A stretch of 64,000 bases of DNA from an uncultured Faecalibacterium sp. (GTDB lineage: Bacteria > Bacillota > Clostridia > Oscillospirales > Ruminococcaceae). This document shows, in pieces, positions 31,944 through 39,795 of this stretch. Under the pieces are notes generated by a model that saw only the letters and a list, made by a program, of their open reading frames with translations, did not search any database and was not told the origin of the DNA. Every line of letters begins with the position of its first letter. Position 1 is the stretch's first letter. The stretch spans positions 55,817-119,816 of the forward strand of contig CALESJ010000021.1 of assembly GCA_937907025.1 (NCBI GenBank), given 5' to 3'. Position numbers and translations under genes: made by a program.

Positions 31944-32993
31944 ATGAGCGTACATATCCAAGACTTCGGCCACACCAGTGACGGCACCCCCGTCAAGGTA
32001 GCCGTCCTTGACAACGGCATTATGGAGGTGCATATCATCAGCTATGCGGCCGCCATCCAGAAGCTGATCGTCCGCGACCGCAAGGGCAACCCGGTGGACG
32101 TGGTGCTGGGCTTTGATGATGTGGCCGGCTACGAAACCAACGGCGGCTGCCTGGGTTCGGTGGTTGGCCGTTACGCCAACCGCATTGCCGGCGGCAAGTT
32201 CTTCCTGAACGCCGAGGAATACCATGTAACCGTGAACAACAACGGCAACTGTCTGCACAGCGGCAACCACGGATTCCACCGCGCGGTGTTCGACATGGAG
32301 CTTTCCAGCAGCGGTGACGACGGTGTGCTGCTGCGCGCCGTCAGCCCCGACGGTACCGACGGTTTCCCCGGTACTGTGACCCTGGAAGTGGAGTACAGCC
32401 TGGTGGGCAGCGGCCTGATGATCCAGTACACCGCCACCACCGATGCTCCCACCGTCATCAACATCACCAACCACAGCTATTTCAACCTCAACGGCCATGC
32501 TTCCGGCACCGCCATGGGCCACCGCCTGCAGATGGATGCGCCGTCCTTCCTGGAAACCGATGAGAATCTGATTCCCACCGGCAAGCTGATTCCCGTGTCC
32601 GGCACCCCCATGGACTTTACCGAGGAAAAGACCCTGGGCCGGGATATTGAGGCCGACTACCCCGCTCTGAAGATGGGCGGCGGCTACGACCACTGCTTTG
32701 TCATTGCGAACACCGGGCTGCGCCATGCGGCCTGGCTGACCGGCCCCCAAACCGGCATCCGCATGGAAACCCTGACCACCCTGCCCGGCGTGCAGGTCTA
32801 CACCGCCAACGGGCTGACCCTCAACTGTGCCGGCAAGGATGGCGCCGAATACCACGCACGGGATGCCGTCTGCCTGGAAACCCAGGATTTTCCCGATGCT
32901 CCCAACCATATGGAGTTCCCGGATACCACCGTGACCCCCAAGGCGGCTTACAGCGCCACCACCCTGTATCGGTTTGATACTGCACCCCTGTAA
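31944..32993 (+). CDS. galM: Aldose 1-epimerase (mutarotase)
   Basis: A 349-residue cytoplasmic enzyme interconverting alpha- and beta-hexoses, usually galactose or glucose. Family signatures are GRYANRIAGGKFFLN (about 75), the catalytic His in NNNGNCLHSGNHGFHRAVF (about 100) and NITNHSYFNLNG (about 173, second catalytic His), and the base in the C-terminal NGLTL... region. The ATG at 31944 with AAGGAGG 9 bases upstream is preferred to the earlier frame that begins inside the TrpR-like gene. A strong terminator follows. Confidence 0.95.
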   Translation: MSVHIQDFGHTSDGTPVKVAVLDNGIMEVHIISYAAAIQKLIVRDRKGNPVDVVLGFDDVAGYETNGGCLGSVVGRYANRIAGGKFFLNAEEYHVTVNNNGNCLHSGNHGFHRAVFDMELSSSGDDGVLLRAVSPDGTDGFPGTVTLEVEYSLVGSGLMIQYTATTDAPTVINITNHSYFNLNGHASGTAMGHRLQMDAPSFLETDENLIPTGKLIPVSGTPMDFTEEKTLGRDIEADYPALKMGGGYDHCFVIANTGLRHAAWLTGPQTGIRMETLTTLPGVQVYTANGLTLNCAGKDGAEYHARDAVCLETQDFPDAPNHMEFPDTTVTPKAAYSATTLYRFDTAPL

Positions 32994-33007
32994 CCACGGA
33001 TAAACTA

Positions 33008-33046
33008 AGCGCCCGGTCTGTTGGAAGGCAGACCGGGCGCTTTTTA
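33008..33046. terminator. Terminator between galM and mgtE
   Basis: AGCGCCCGGTCTG and CAGACCGGGCGCT (33008-33020, 33029-33041) form a perfect 13-bp stem with an 8-base loop, followed by T5. On the reverse strand the trailing sequence is less T-rich, but it may also serve the convergent mgtE gene. Confidence 0.9.
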
Positions 33047-33058
33047 TGTATCGAACTG

Positions 33059-34420
33059 TTACAAATGCAGGATCAGGCGGGCGAAATTGAAGTAGATGAG
33101 CAGCGTGGTGGTATCCACGATGGTGGTGATCAGGGGCGAAGCCATGACCGCCGGGTCGATACCGATCTTGCTGGCCGCCAGGGGCAGTGCGCCGCCGATG
33201 AGCTGGGACAGCAGCACGGTGCACACCAGAGTCAGGCTGACCACCAGAGCCACCCCCAGGCCCACACGGTCGAACAGGGACAGCTTGATGATGTTGCAGA
33301 CGGCCAGGGTGCCGCCGCACATCAGGGCCACGCGCATTTCCCGCCAGAGGATGCGGGGCAGGTCCCGGGGATGGATATCCCCCACCGCCACGCCGCGGAT
33401 GATGGTGGATGTACTCTGGCTGCCCGCATTGCCGCCGGCATCGGTCAGCATGGGAATGTAGGCAGTGAGCACGGTCACGGCTGCCAGGGCATTCTCATAC
33501 CCGCGGATGACCAGGCTGGAGAAGGTAGCGCTGAGCATGAGGAAAAGCAGCCAGGGGGTACGGCTCTTATACAGTTCCCACATGCTCATACGGAAATAGG
33601 GCTTGTCGGTGGGCGACATGGCGTTCATTTTGGCGAAGTCCTCGCTGGCTTCGTCCTGCAGGATGCTGATGGCGTCGTCCACCGTGACGATGCCCACCAG
33701 GCGCTTCTCATTGTCCACCACCGGAATGGCCAGGAAACCGTACTTTTCAAACAGCTGGGAGGTTTCCTCCCGGTCGGTAGAGGTATGAACGCTGATGACG
33801 CCCGGTTCCATGAGTTCCCGCACGGTGCGGTCTTCGTTCTTTTCCAAAACCAGCGCCCGCAGCGAAACCACCCCTTCCAGGGTGCGGTCAGGGCCGGTGA
33901 CATAACAATTGTTGATGGTTTCCTTATCGAACCCGTTCTGGCGGATGGCATCCATGGCCTGGCGCACCGTCCAGTCGGGGGAAAGTTCCATAAATTCCGG
34001 GGTCATAACGCCGCCGGCGGAATCTTCCGGATACTTGAGCAATTCGTTGATCATTTGGCGGGTTTCGGGACCGGCCTGGGCCAGGATACGCTTGACCACC
34101 CCGGCCGGCATCTCCTCCACCAGGTCGGCGGCATCGTCGGCGCAGAGTTCTTCCACCACCACTTTCAGTTCCTTGTCGGACAGTCCCTCAATCAGGTTTT
34201 GTTGGGTTTCGGGAGTCAGTTCCGCAAAGATCTCGGCCGCCAGGTCCTTGGGGCACAGGCGGTACAGGACGGGGAGTTTTTCGGGGGGCAGATCCTCGAA
34301 CACGGCGGCCACATCGGGCGCCGGCAGGGTCTGGAGTACGTCACGCAGGCTCTGATACTTTTTGGCATCATCCAGGTGAGCCAGCATGGTCTTGATGGTC
34401 TGGATCGTGGTATCAGACAT
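33059..34420 (-). CDS. mgtE: Magnesium transporter MgtE
   Basis: A 453-residue Mg2+ channel. Layout: superhelical N domain (1-130, SLRDVLQTLPAPDVAAVFEDLPPEKL), a tandem CBS pair (about 135-260; ELMEPGVISV and FLAIPVVDNEKRLVGIVTVDDA), a connecting helix and five TM helices (about 285-450) with the conserved MPMLTDAGGNAGSQ-like pore segment read here as IPMLTDAGGNAGSQSTS. Cytosolic Mg2+ closes the channel through the N and CBS domains. The start codon directly abuts a U6 run of a terminator hairpin that contains its ribosome site. Confidence 0.96.
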   Translation of the reverse strand: MSDTTIQTIKTMLAHLDDAKKYQSLRDVLQTLPAPDVAAVFEDLPPEKLPVLYRLCPKDLAAEIFAELTPETQQNLIEGLSDKELKVVVEELCADDAADLVEEMPAGVVKRILAQAGPETRQMINELLKYPEDSAGGVMTPEFMELSPDWTVRQAMDAIRQNGFDKETINNCYVTGPDRTLEGVVSLRALVLEKNEDRTVRELMEPGVISVHTSTDREETSQLFEKYGFLAIPVVDNEKRLVGIVTVDDAISILQDEASEDFAKMNAMSPTDKPYFRMSMWELYKSRTPWLLFLMLSATFSSLVIRGYENALAAVTVLTAYIPMLTDAGGNAGSQSTSTIIRGVAVGDIHPRDLPRILWREMRVALMCGGTLAVCNIIKLSLFDRVGLGVALVVSLTLVCTVLLSQLIGGALPLAASKIGIDPAVMASPLITTIVDTTTLLIYFNFARLILHL

Positions 34421-34448
34421 AAAAAAGCTGCCTCCTTTCGGCGGCAGC
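34421..34448 (-). terminator. mgtE leader terminator overlapping the ribosome site
   Basis: On the reverse strand GCTGCC-G-CC pairs with GG-A-GGCAGC around a GAAA loop and is followed by six T residues and then the ATG of mgtE. The AAAGGAGG ribosome site is inside the loop and 3' arm, so folding would both end transcription and hide the site. Confidence 0.85.
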
Positions 34449-34667
34449 CTGCTGTTCTGGGGACTGATTCAACCAGCGCAATGCGCGGCCAAGCCCGGTG
34501 GGGCAAAGGTGCGCTTGCAAAACCGCACACTTGCCCCGCCGAACTTATCCAAAACGGCGGCTGCCAACGGATATTCACATCGGTTCACAGGACTACCGGG
34601 AAGTTCCATTCGCCAACCACCGTCCTTTCAAAAGTCAAAAAAATCGGTGCGCAAACTCCTTGCGCAC
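34449..34667 (-). promoter_or_regulatory. Structured mgtE 5' leader, candidate metal-sensing RNA
   Basis: About 240 bases lie between the predicted start (about 34664) and mgtE. From 5' to 3': hairpin GTGCGCAA/TTTGCGCAC with a T7 tail (34667-34637) at the very 5' end; a region bounded by ACGGTGG and CCGCCGT arms (about 34624-34618 and 34560-34554); hairpin GGGGCAAGTGTGC/GCGCACCTTTGCCCC (about 34540-34501); then the terminator at 34421-34448. I could not find the M-box core GUUAGGUGAGGCUCCU, nor a yybP-ykoY pattern. Confidence 0.6.
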
Positions 34668-34671
34668 AATA

Positions 34672-34700
34672 ACTCTACCATGCCGGGCAGCGCAAGTCAA
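34672..34700 (-). promoter_or_regulatory. mgtE promoter
   Basis: Reverse-strand TTGACT (34700-34695), 17-base spacer, TAGAGT (34677-34672). Confidence 0.75.
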
Positions 34701-34734
34701 CCCTGTTTCCAAAGAAAAAATTTCGCGCCCGGGC

Positions 34735-34766
34735 AAACAAAATCGGGCAGCCCGAAAGCTGCCCGA
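34735..34766 (-). terminator. Terminator after the RpiB-like gene
   Basis: On the reverse strand TCGGGCAGC and GCTGCCCGA form a perfect 9-bp stem with a 6-base loop, followed by TTTTGTTT. It lies 35 bases after the stop at 34802 and upstream of the mgtE promoter. Confidence 0.88.
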
Positions 34767-34801
34767 CAAAAGGGATTTTTGAGTTTTTGGAAACGGTGGA
34801 A

Positions 34802-35440
34802 TCAGGCCATCAGTTCCTTGACGCAGGCGGCGATCTTCTCGTCCTTGCAGGCCGGGAAGAAGTACTCGGCAAAGTGCTCGCCGGCAAAAGCGCCCTTGAC
34901 CAGGTCGCGGTTCAGGTCTTTCAGGATGTCGCACAGGTCACGGTACGCCACCGCACGCACGCCGTCCAGAATCTTCTTGTTGCGCTGTTCGGGAACAACG
35001 CGCTCTTTCGGGTAGCCCTGGCCATGGCCGAAGCCGAACAGCTTTTCGAAGGTGTACTCCAGGTTCAGCTCACCGCCCCAGCCGAAGCCTTTGGCAAAGG
35101 GAATGGCCACGGCGTTGCCGTCGTTGACATGGGCAAAGGTGTAGCCGTCCACGGGGTCTTCCACATGGCCGCAGATGACGCCGGGGAAACTGTTCAGAGC
35201 CAGCATGGCGCCTTCGCCGGTGCCGCAGCCGGTGATGACATAGTCGGCAGCGCCGGAGTTCAGCAGCACAGCAGCCAGAATTCCGTTCTGCACATAGGTC
35301 AGCTGAGCTGCATCGTCGGCCGTGTACATGCCGTAGTTGACAACTTCATGGCCCATGGGTTCCACGACCTTGCGCAGGGTGGCTTCGATGAGGGCGTTCT
35401 TGGCGGCCTGGCTGTTTTCGTTGATCAGTGCGATTTTCAT
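34802..35440 (-). CDS. RpiB/LacA/LacB-family sugar-phosphate isomerase
   Basis: A 212-residue protein. The first 150 residues follow the RpiB fold: MKIALINENSQA, GHEVVNYGMY, ILAAVLLNSGAADYVITGCGTGEGAMLALNSFPGVICGH (about 75-112; the GCGTGEG phosphate/catalytic loop with Cys) and FAHVNDGNAVAIPFAKGFG. The C-terminal 60 residues are an extension beyond the usual 145-150. The start at 35440 has GGAG 9 bases upstream. It is likely an isomerase of ribose-5-phosphate or a related sugar phosphate; the true substrate is open. Last gene of an operon with a transglutaminase-like and an Ntn-hydrolase gene. Confidence 0.88.
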   Translation of the reverse strand: MKIALINENSQAAKNALIEATLRKVVEPMGHEVVNYGMYTADDAAQLTYVQNGILAAVLLNSGAADYVITGCGTGEGAMLALNSFPGVICGHVEDPVDGYTFAHVNDGNAVAIPFAKGFGWGGELNLEYTFEKLFGFGHGQGYPKERVVPEQRNKKILDGVRAVAYRDLCDILKDLNRDLVKGAFAGEHFAEYFFPACKDEKIAACVKELMA

Positions 35441-35505
35441 GTTTGGTTTCTCCTTTTTTGAATAGATTTTTCTATACCGTACGGAAACAAGGGGTATATA
35501 CAGAT

Positions 35506-36849
35506 TCATTCCATCTCAAACGAGAGGACTTCCCGCACAGAGTGCAGGGCATCGCCGAACAGCGGTTCCCCGTTCAGGACCGCCTCCCCCACCTGGTTGT
35601 CGTAGGGGTCATTGCGCCAGTGTTCATCCGGCGGGGTCAGCTGGGCGTAAAACTCCCGGTTGGCCACCATGCGCAGGGGGTCCAGGTTGCCGAAGTAGTG
35701 ACGGCGGCGGGCTTCATCGCCCCGGCGATGAGCACCGGAGCCGAAGGAGCAATCCGCCCACAGCCAGCCGTAGGGAGCAATGTAGAACTGGGCCCAGTCA
35801 TGGCAGGAAGCCCCCTGGGGCGTCACATACAGGCCGCTTTGCCACCGGGCCGGAATACCGGCGATGCGGCACAAGGTGATGAACAGCAGGGCCATCACGC
35901 CGCAGTCGCCCCAGCCGGATTTGGCGCAGTTGTCGGCAATGGATTCCAGGCAGGCGTAAGCGGGCTGGTAGCGGTAATTGGTGTGGGTGGTAACGTAATC
36001 GTAAATGGCGCGGGCCTTTTCCACCGGGCCGTGGCAGCCGGCGGTGATTTCGGCGCACAGGCCGCGCAGCCAGGGCGTAAATACGATATGGGGCGCCTGT
36101 TCTTCGGTACAGAAGGTGGGCTGCACCGCGTCCGGGGTCAGATGGTCCATGTCCAGGTAGTCCGCCCGGATATGGTAGCGGTAGGTCACCGAGAAGGGGC
36201 CGTCCCCCGCCTTGCCGTGCCAGTACACGGTGCGCTGTTCGGCATCGGTGTGGGCGAATTCCGCCCCGGGAGTGGCATCCAGAATTTCGATTTTGCTCTG
36301 CTGTTCACAGGCCGCCGGAATGGGCAGCCAGGCCTGCAGCTCGGCGTCCGGGTCGGCAGGATGTTTGGGGCCGATGGATGCCCGCAGGGTAATGGTGGCC
36401 GAAAGATGGCCCTTTTCCTGCATGGCGGCAATAACCTTGCCCCGCACCCCGGCCACAGGGTCAGGCGTCAGGCCGCGGGCGATCATATCCGGGTACAGGC
36501 GCAGCGCCTCCAGGAAGCGGTCCAGATAGTACGGCTTGCCCTCGATGTAGCGCCAGTCCACCCGGTCGTTTTCCACCAGGGCGTCGAATTCCGCCGGGGT
36601 AAAATCCGGGATTTCCTTCTGCACCAGGGCGATGGCGGCGTCCCGGTCCAGGGTATAGCTGTCCGGAATGCGGCGCATGATCTGGCGTAGGGCCAGCAGC
36701 GCCCCGCGCCCGGTCTGCGGCAGTCGGTCGTCGTCCAGCAGTTTGTCTATCCGGGCATTGGCGGCGGAGAAATACCCTGCCGTATACAGCCGCTGTACAT
36801 CGGCAGGTACGCCGGCCGCAAGGTCGGCAAAGACCGCGTTCCGGTCCAT
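35506..36849 (-). CDS. Transglutaminase-like (papain-fold) protein
   Basis: A 447-residue protein without a signal peptide. The C-terminal half holds a transglutaminase core: SGWGDCGVMALLFITLCRIAGIPARWQSG (Cys about 300), SCHDWAQFYIAPYGWLWADCSFG (His about 336, Asp about 351), i.e. the Cys-His-Asp triad in order. The N-terminal half (1-130) is helical and the middle (about 130-240) looks beta-rich. Such proteins act as proteases or peptide-modifying enzymes. It lies 12 bases after an HslV-like Ntn hydrolase gene and 65 bases before an RpiB-like gene, so a shared pathway is likely but unknown. Confidence 0.87.
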   Translation of the reverse strand: MDRNAVFADLAAGVPADVQRLYTAGYFSAANARIDKLLDDDRLPQTGRGALLALRQIMRRIPDSYTLDRDAAIALVQKEIPDFTPAEFDALVENDRVDWRYIEGKPYYLDRFLEALRLYPDMIARGLTPDPVAGVRGKVIAAMQEKGHLSATITLRASIGPKHPADPDAELQAWLPIPAACEQQSKIEILDATPGAEFAHTDAEQRTVYWHGKAGDGPFSVTYRYHIRADYLDMDHLTPDAVQPTFCTEEQAPHIVFTPWLRGLCAEITAGCHGPVEKARAIYDYVTTHTNYRYQPAYACLESIADNCAKSGWGDCGVMALLFITLCRIAGIPARWQSGLYVTPQGASCHDWAQFYIAPYGWLWADCSFGSGAHRRGDEARRRHYFGNLDPLRMVANREFYAQLTPPDEHWRNDPYDNQVGEAVLNGEPLFGDALHSVREVLSFEME

Positions 36850-36861
36850 GCAAACTCCCCC

Positions 36862-37443
36862 TTACATCACGATTTCGCGATAATACGTCGTGTTGACAGT
36901 TTTGTCAGTTTCGGCAATGGCCGCAATGCAGCCATCCAGTGTCTTGGCCACATCGTCCAGGCTCTTCCACTGGGCGGCGGCGGGCTTGACCTTTTCTTCC
37001 AGGTACGGCCCGATATCGGTGTGGGAACAGGCCCCTTCAATCAGGTAGGCACCTTCCCGGGCAGGCTGGGTCTGGGGCTCAAAATTCTGGTCGCTGCCCA
37101 TGCTGGTGAGCAGGAACCCACCCTTGCGGCCCCGGCCGCCCACCAGAATACGCACCCCCACCGGCTGGATGTCCACAGTGCGGGCCTTTTCCGCCATAAC
37201 GCGGACCGCTTTTTCCAGGGTGATGTAGCGGGTATCGTATTCATCCAGCGCGTTGACGATCTGCACGGCGGCCATGGTGTCCCCCGCAAAACCGACCAGA
37301 ATATTCTTATTGACCTTGCGCAGCTTGGGCAGGTCGTTGGTGATGACCTTGGGCTTGCCATCCACGATGGGTTCTTCCACCATCCGGCCATCGCTGACCA
37401 TGGCGCAGAAAGCGTCACTGCATACTGCCAGGATCGCACTCAT
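36862..37443 (-). CDS. HslV/proteasome-like Ntn hydrolase
   Basis: A 193-residue protein. After Met1, MSAILAVCSDAFCAMVSDGR places a Ser at position 2 where proteasome-fold proteins have the nucleophile, a SDGR/SDxR strand turn near residue 18, and KLRKVNKNILVGFAGDTMAAVQIVNAL (about 40-66), strongly reminiscent of HslV KxRxL...GFAGxTADA. Residues GVRILVGGRGRKGGFLLTSMGSDQNF and the acidic C-terminus complete the fold. The start at 37443 is chosen because it leaves Ser at the N-terminus; the in-frame ATG 12 bases earlier has a poorer ribosome site. There is no HslU partner in the window. Confidence 0.75.
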   Translation of the reverse strand: MSAILAVCSDAFCAMVSDGRMVEEPIVDGKPKVITNDLPKLRKVNKNILVGFAGDTMAAVQIVNALDEYDTRYITLEKAVRVMAEKARTVDIQPVGVRILVGGRGRKGGFLLTSMGSDQNFEPQTQPAREGAYLIEGACSHTDIGPYLEEKVKPAAAQWKSLDDVAKTLDGCIAAIAETDKTVNTTYYREIVM

Positions 37444-37502
37444 ACTTTCAACCATCCTTTATCGTTCTATTCCGGGACCATTGTAGCATACCGGCCCCCA
37501 AA

Positions 37503-37526
37503 AGAAAAGGGGCGCCTGTGCGCCCC
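37503..37526 (-). terminator. Terminator after the PTS IIA gene
   Basis: On the reverse strand GGGGGCGC and GCGCCCC pair around a short ACAG loop and are followed by TTTTCTTT. Confidence 0.82.
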
Positions 37527-37568
37527 CGGCCCTTTCCCCATCAGGAAAGAGAGTTTCTTCCAATTATC

Positions 37569-38075
37569 TCAGCCCTTGGTGATCTCGATCATATCGGCAC
37601 CCGGCTCCACATCGCCGTCGGCCACCAGATCCACACTGGCAAAGTCGTCGGTGTTGGTGATGACGGTGATGACCACGGCAGGATGACCGGCCGCTTTGAT
37701 CTTGTCCAGGTCCATGGTCAGCAACAGCTGCCCTTTCTTGACCTTGTCGCCCAGCTTGACCTTGGCTTCAAAGCCGTCGCCCTTCATCTCCACGGTATCC
37801 ACGCCCACATGGATCAGGACTTCCTCGCCGTTGGCGCCCTGAATGCCCAGCGCGTGCAGGGTATCGGGAGCCTGGGTGATCTCACCGTCCACAGGAGCGT
37901 ACACTTCGCCCACGGCGGGTTCAATGCCGCAGCACTGACCCAGAATGCCCTGTGCAAACACTTCGTCGGGGATGTTCTCCATCTTTACAATGGAGCCCTT
38001 GGCATCCGCTGCGACCATGATCGGGCCTGCCGGAGCGGGCTCTGCCTTCTTCTTGAACATGTCAAAAAATCCCAT
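37569..38075 (-). CDS. crr: PTS glucose-type IIA component (EIIA-Glc)
   Basis: A 168-residue phosphocarrier. After a short basic N-terminus (MGFFDMFKKK) the EIIA-Glc fold is clear: VYAPVDGEI, the first active-site His in DTLHALGI (about 75), and EVLIHVGVDTVEMKGDGFEAKVKLGDKVKKGQLLL with the phosphorylated His (about 90). The protein accepts phosphate from HPr and passes it to EIIB or signals carbon status. It stands alone here, without EIIBC. The ATG at 38075 has AAGGAG 8 bases upstream and sits behind a promoter overlapped by a perfect inverted repeat. Confidence 0.94.
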   Translation of the reverse strand: MGFFDMFKKKAEPAPAGPIMVAADAKGSIVKMENIPDEVFAQGILGQCCGIEPAVGEVYAPVDGEITQAPDTLHALGIQGANGEEVLIHVGVDTVEMKGDGFEAKVKLGDKVKKGQLLLTMDLDKIKAAGHPAVVITVITNTDDFASVDLVADGDVEPGADMIEITKG

Positions 38076-38117
38076 GATGGTATCTCCTTCTTTGCTGGCC
38101 CGCACAACGGGCGAGTT

Positions 38118-38155
38118 GATAGTTTCATTGTACATGAAACTATCGGCAAAAGCAA
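38118..38155 (-). promoter_or_regulatory. crr promoter with overlapping perfect palindrome
   Basis: Reverse-strand -35 TTGCTT (38155-38150), 17-base spacer, -10 TACAAT (38132-38127). Arms GATAGTTTCA (38118-38127) and TGAAACTATC (38135-38144) are exact complements with a 7-base centre and cover the -10 box and start site. A TetR gene lies immediately upstream. Confidence 0.7.
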
Positions 38156-38166
38156 CAAAAATTCCG

Positions 38167-38745
38167 TTATTCCTCCGCCGCAATCTGGCGCTGTACCGCC
38201 CGGATGCCCTGCCAGGTGATGGCTGCCATCTGCTCCACCGATTCTGGCTTCTGCTTTTGCAGCCACAGACCGATGGCGCCGAAGCACCCCTGCACCGCAA
38301 AAGAGGTCAGGTAATGCTGGCGGGCCGTGCCGCCGTCCGGTGCCATATAGCCCAGGCAGCGTTCCGAAATGACCGCCTGCAGCCGCTGCACAAAGGCAGG
38401 GTCCCCGTTGGGGCCCAGCAACGCCGCACAGATGGCGTCGTTCTGGTCCAGATACTCAAACAGGGCCAGCAGCGCTGTAGGGGTGGTGTCACTGTCCAGG
38501 CGGGGCAGCAGCGCATCCATAAACAGATTCAGCTGGTCCACCTGTTCCTGTTCCAGGCGGTCGAGCAGCTCATAAATATCCCGATAATGGAAATAGAACG
38601 TGCCCCGGCTGACGCGGGCCAGGCGGGTCAGTTCACGCACCGTGATGTCCCGCACCGGTTTCTGCACCAGCAAAGACACCAGCGCATCGCACAGACGCCG
38701 GCGGGTAGCCCGAACGCTGCGGTTGGCTTCGCCTTTGCTGTTCAT
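38167..38745 (-). CDS. TetR/AcrR-family regulator
   Basis: A 192-residue regulator with the TetR helix-turn-helix at about residues 10-55 (ATRRRLCDALVSLLVQKPVRDITVRELTRLARVSRGTFYFHYRDIYEL); the C-terminal helical domain resembles the TetR_C_33/DUF type of small Firmicutes regulators (QNDAICAALLGPNGDP). Unlike most, it is in the same direction as and 90 bases upstream of crr, with the palindrome at 38118-38144 between. It may control crr, the HD gene, or genes elsewhere. Confidence 0.9.
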   Translation of the reverse strand: MNSKGEANRSVRATRRRLCDALVSLLVQKPVRDITVRELTRLARVSRGTFYFHYRDIYELLDRLEQEQVDQLNLFMDALLPRLDSDTTPTALLALFEYLDQNDAICAALLGPNGDPAFVQRLQAVISERCLGYMAPDGGTARQHYLTSFAVQGCFGAIGLWLQKQKPESVEQMAAITWQGIRAVQRQIAAEE

Positions 38746-38953
38746 CGTATTTTCCGTCCTTTCCCGCGGTTTCAGCGCGGTTTCTTACTTCCATAGTAGT
38801 TGCGCGGGCGCCATTTGTCAATGAAAAACGGGCACTTTGTTCAAAAAAAGATTTTCAGTATCTTTGTTTTTGTGCATTGCAGACGGGTTTTCATTCCGGC
38901 GTGCCAGTGTTATAATGCAAAAAAGTCCCTTATTTCGGAAAGGATGTATATCC

Positions 38954-39727
38954 ATGATGCTTGACCGTGACCGCGCCCGCCGCGCCTTTGCCGAATACAC
39001 CCGGGCCTATGACCCCACCGACCCAAAAGTGCGCCTGAAAATCGAGCACACCTACCGGGTGGCCGCCCTGTGTGAGCAGATTGCCCGCAGCCTTTCCCTG
39101 CCCGCAGAGGATGTAGACACCGCCTGGCTGGCGGGACTGCTGCATGACGTGGGCCGCTTTGAACAGCTGCGCCGGTACGGCACCTTTGAGGATGCCAAAT
39201 CCATCGACCACGCCGCCTGCAGCGAGGAAGTCCTGTTTGTGCAGGGGCATATCCGGGATTATCTGGACGACGACTCCGCCGACGGGGCTCTGCGCACCGC
39301 CGTGCGGTGGCACAGTGCCTACCGCCTGCCCGAAGGGCTGGACGAAGCCACACGGCAGCTGTGCAATATCCTGCGGGATGCGGACAAGATTGATATTCTG
39401 CGGGTGAACGTGGAAACACCGTTGGAGGAAATCTACAACGTGACCACCGAAGCTCTGCGCACCGCCGACGTAACTCCCGCCGTGCTGGATGCCTTTTACG
39501 CCCATCATGCAGTGCTGCGCGCCTTGAAACGCACCCCCGTGGACAACGTGGTGGGCCACGCTTCCCTGGTGTACGAGCTGGTTTATCCCGAAAGCCTGCG
39601 GGAAGTGAGCCGGCAGGGCTATCTTTGGCAGCTGCTGGACTTCAAGACTGAAAACCCGGACACTGCCCGGGCTTTCGCGGCGGTGCGGAACCACCTGCGC
39701 GCCTGGCTGGAGGAGGCCGTCCGCTGA
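38954..39727 (+). CDS. HD-domain phosphohydrolase
   Basis: A 257-residue cytoplasmic protein with the metal-dependent HD signature: the first His in KIEHTYRVAALCEQIA (about 29), HD in WLAGLLHDVGRFEQLR (about 63-64), His in SIDHAACSEEVLF (about 83) and a later Asp in ILRDADKIDILRVN (about 146). It probably cleaves a nucleotide or phosphate ester; the substrate is unknown. ATG at 38954 with AAAGGA 9 bases upstream; a -10 TATAAT lies about 45 bases before it. Monocistronic. Confidence 0.9.
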   Translation: MMLDRDRARRAFAEYTRAYDPTDPKVRLKIEHTYRVAALCEQIARSLSLPAEDVDTAWLAGLLHDVGRFEQLRRYGTFEDAKSIDHAACSEEVLFVQGHIRDYLDDDSADGALRTAVRWHSAYRLPEGLDEATRQLCNILRDADKIDILRVNVETPLEEIYNVTTEALRTADVTPAVLDAFYAHHAVLRALKRTPVDNVVGHASLVYELVYPESLREVSRQGYLWQLLDFKTENPDTARAFAAVRNHLRAWLEEAVR

Positions 39728-39740
39728 TTTTCCCCACAAC

Positions 39741-39780
39741 AAATGCCCCCGGCGCCGAAGAAGGCACCGGGGGCATTTTT
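39741..39780. terminator. Bidirectional terminator between the HD and rubrerythrin genes
   Basis: AAATGCCCCCGGCGCC pairs with GGCACCGGGGGCATTT, flanked by A and T runs on both sides. Confidence 0.9.
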
Positions 39781-39795
39781 ATGCCGCAGCGGGCA

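Noticed and set aside
34421..34667. M-box (ykoK) magnesium riboswitch before mgtE
   Set aside because: Expected from gene context, but the conserved core sequence is not visible by eye; left as an unclassified leader.
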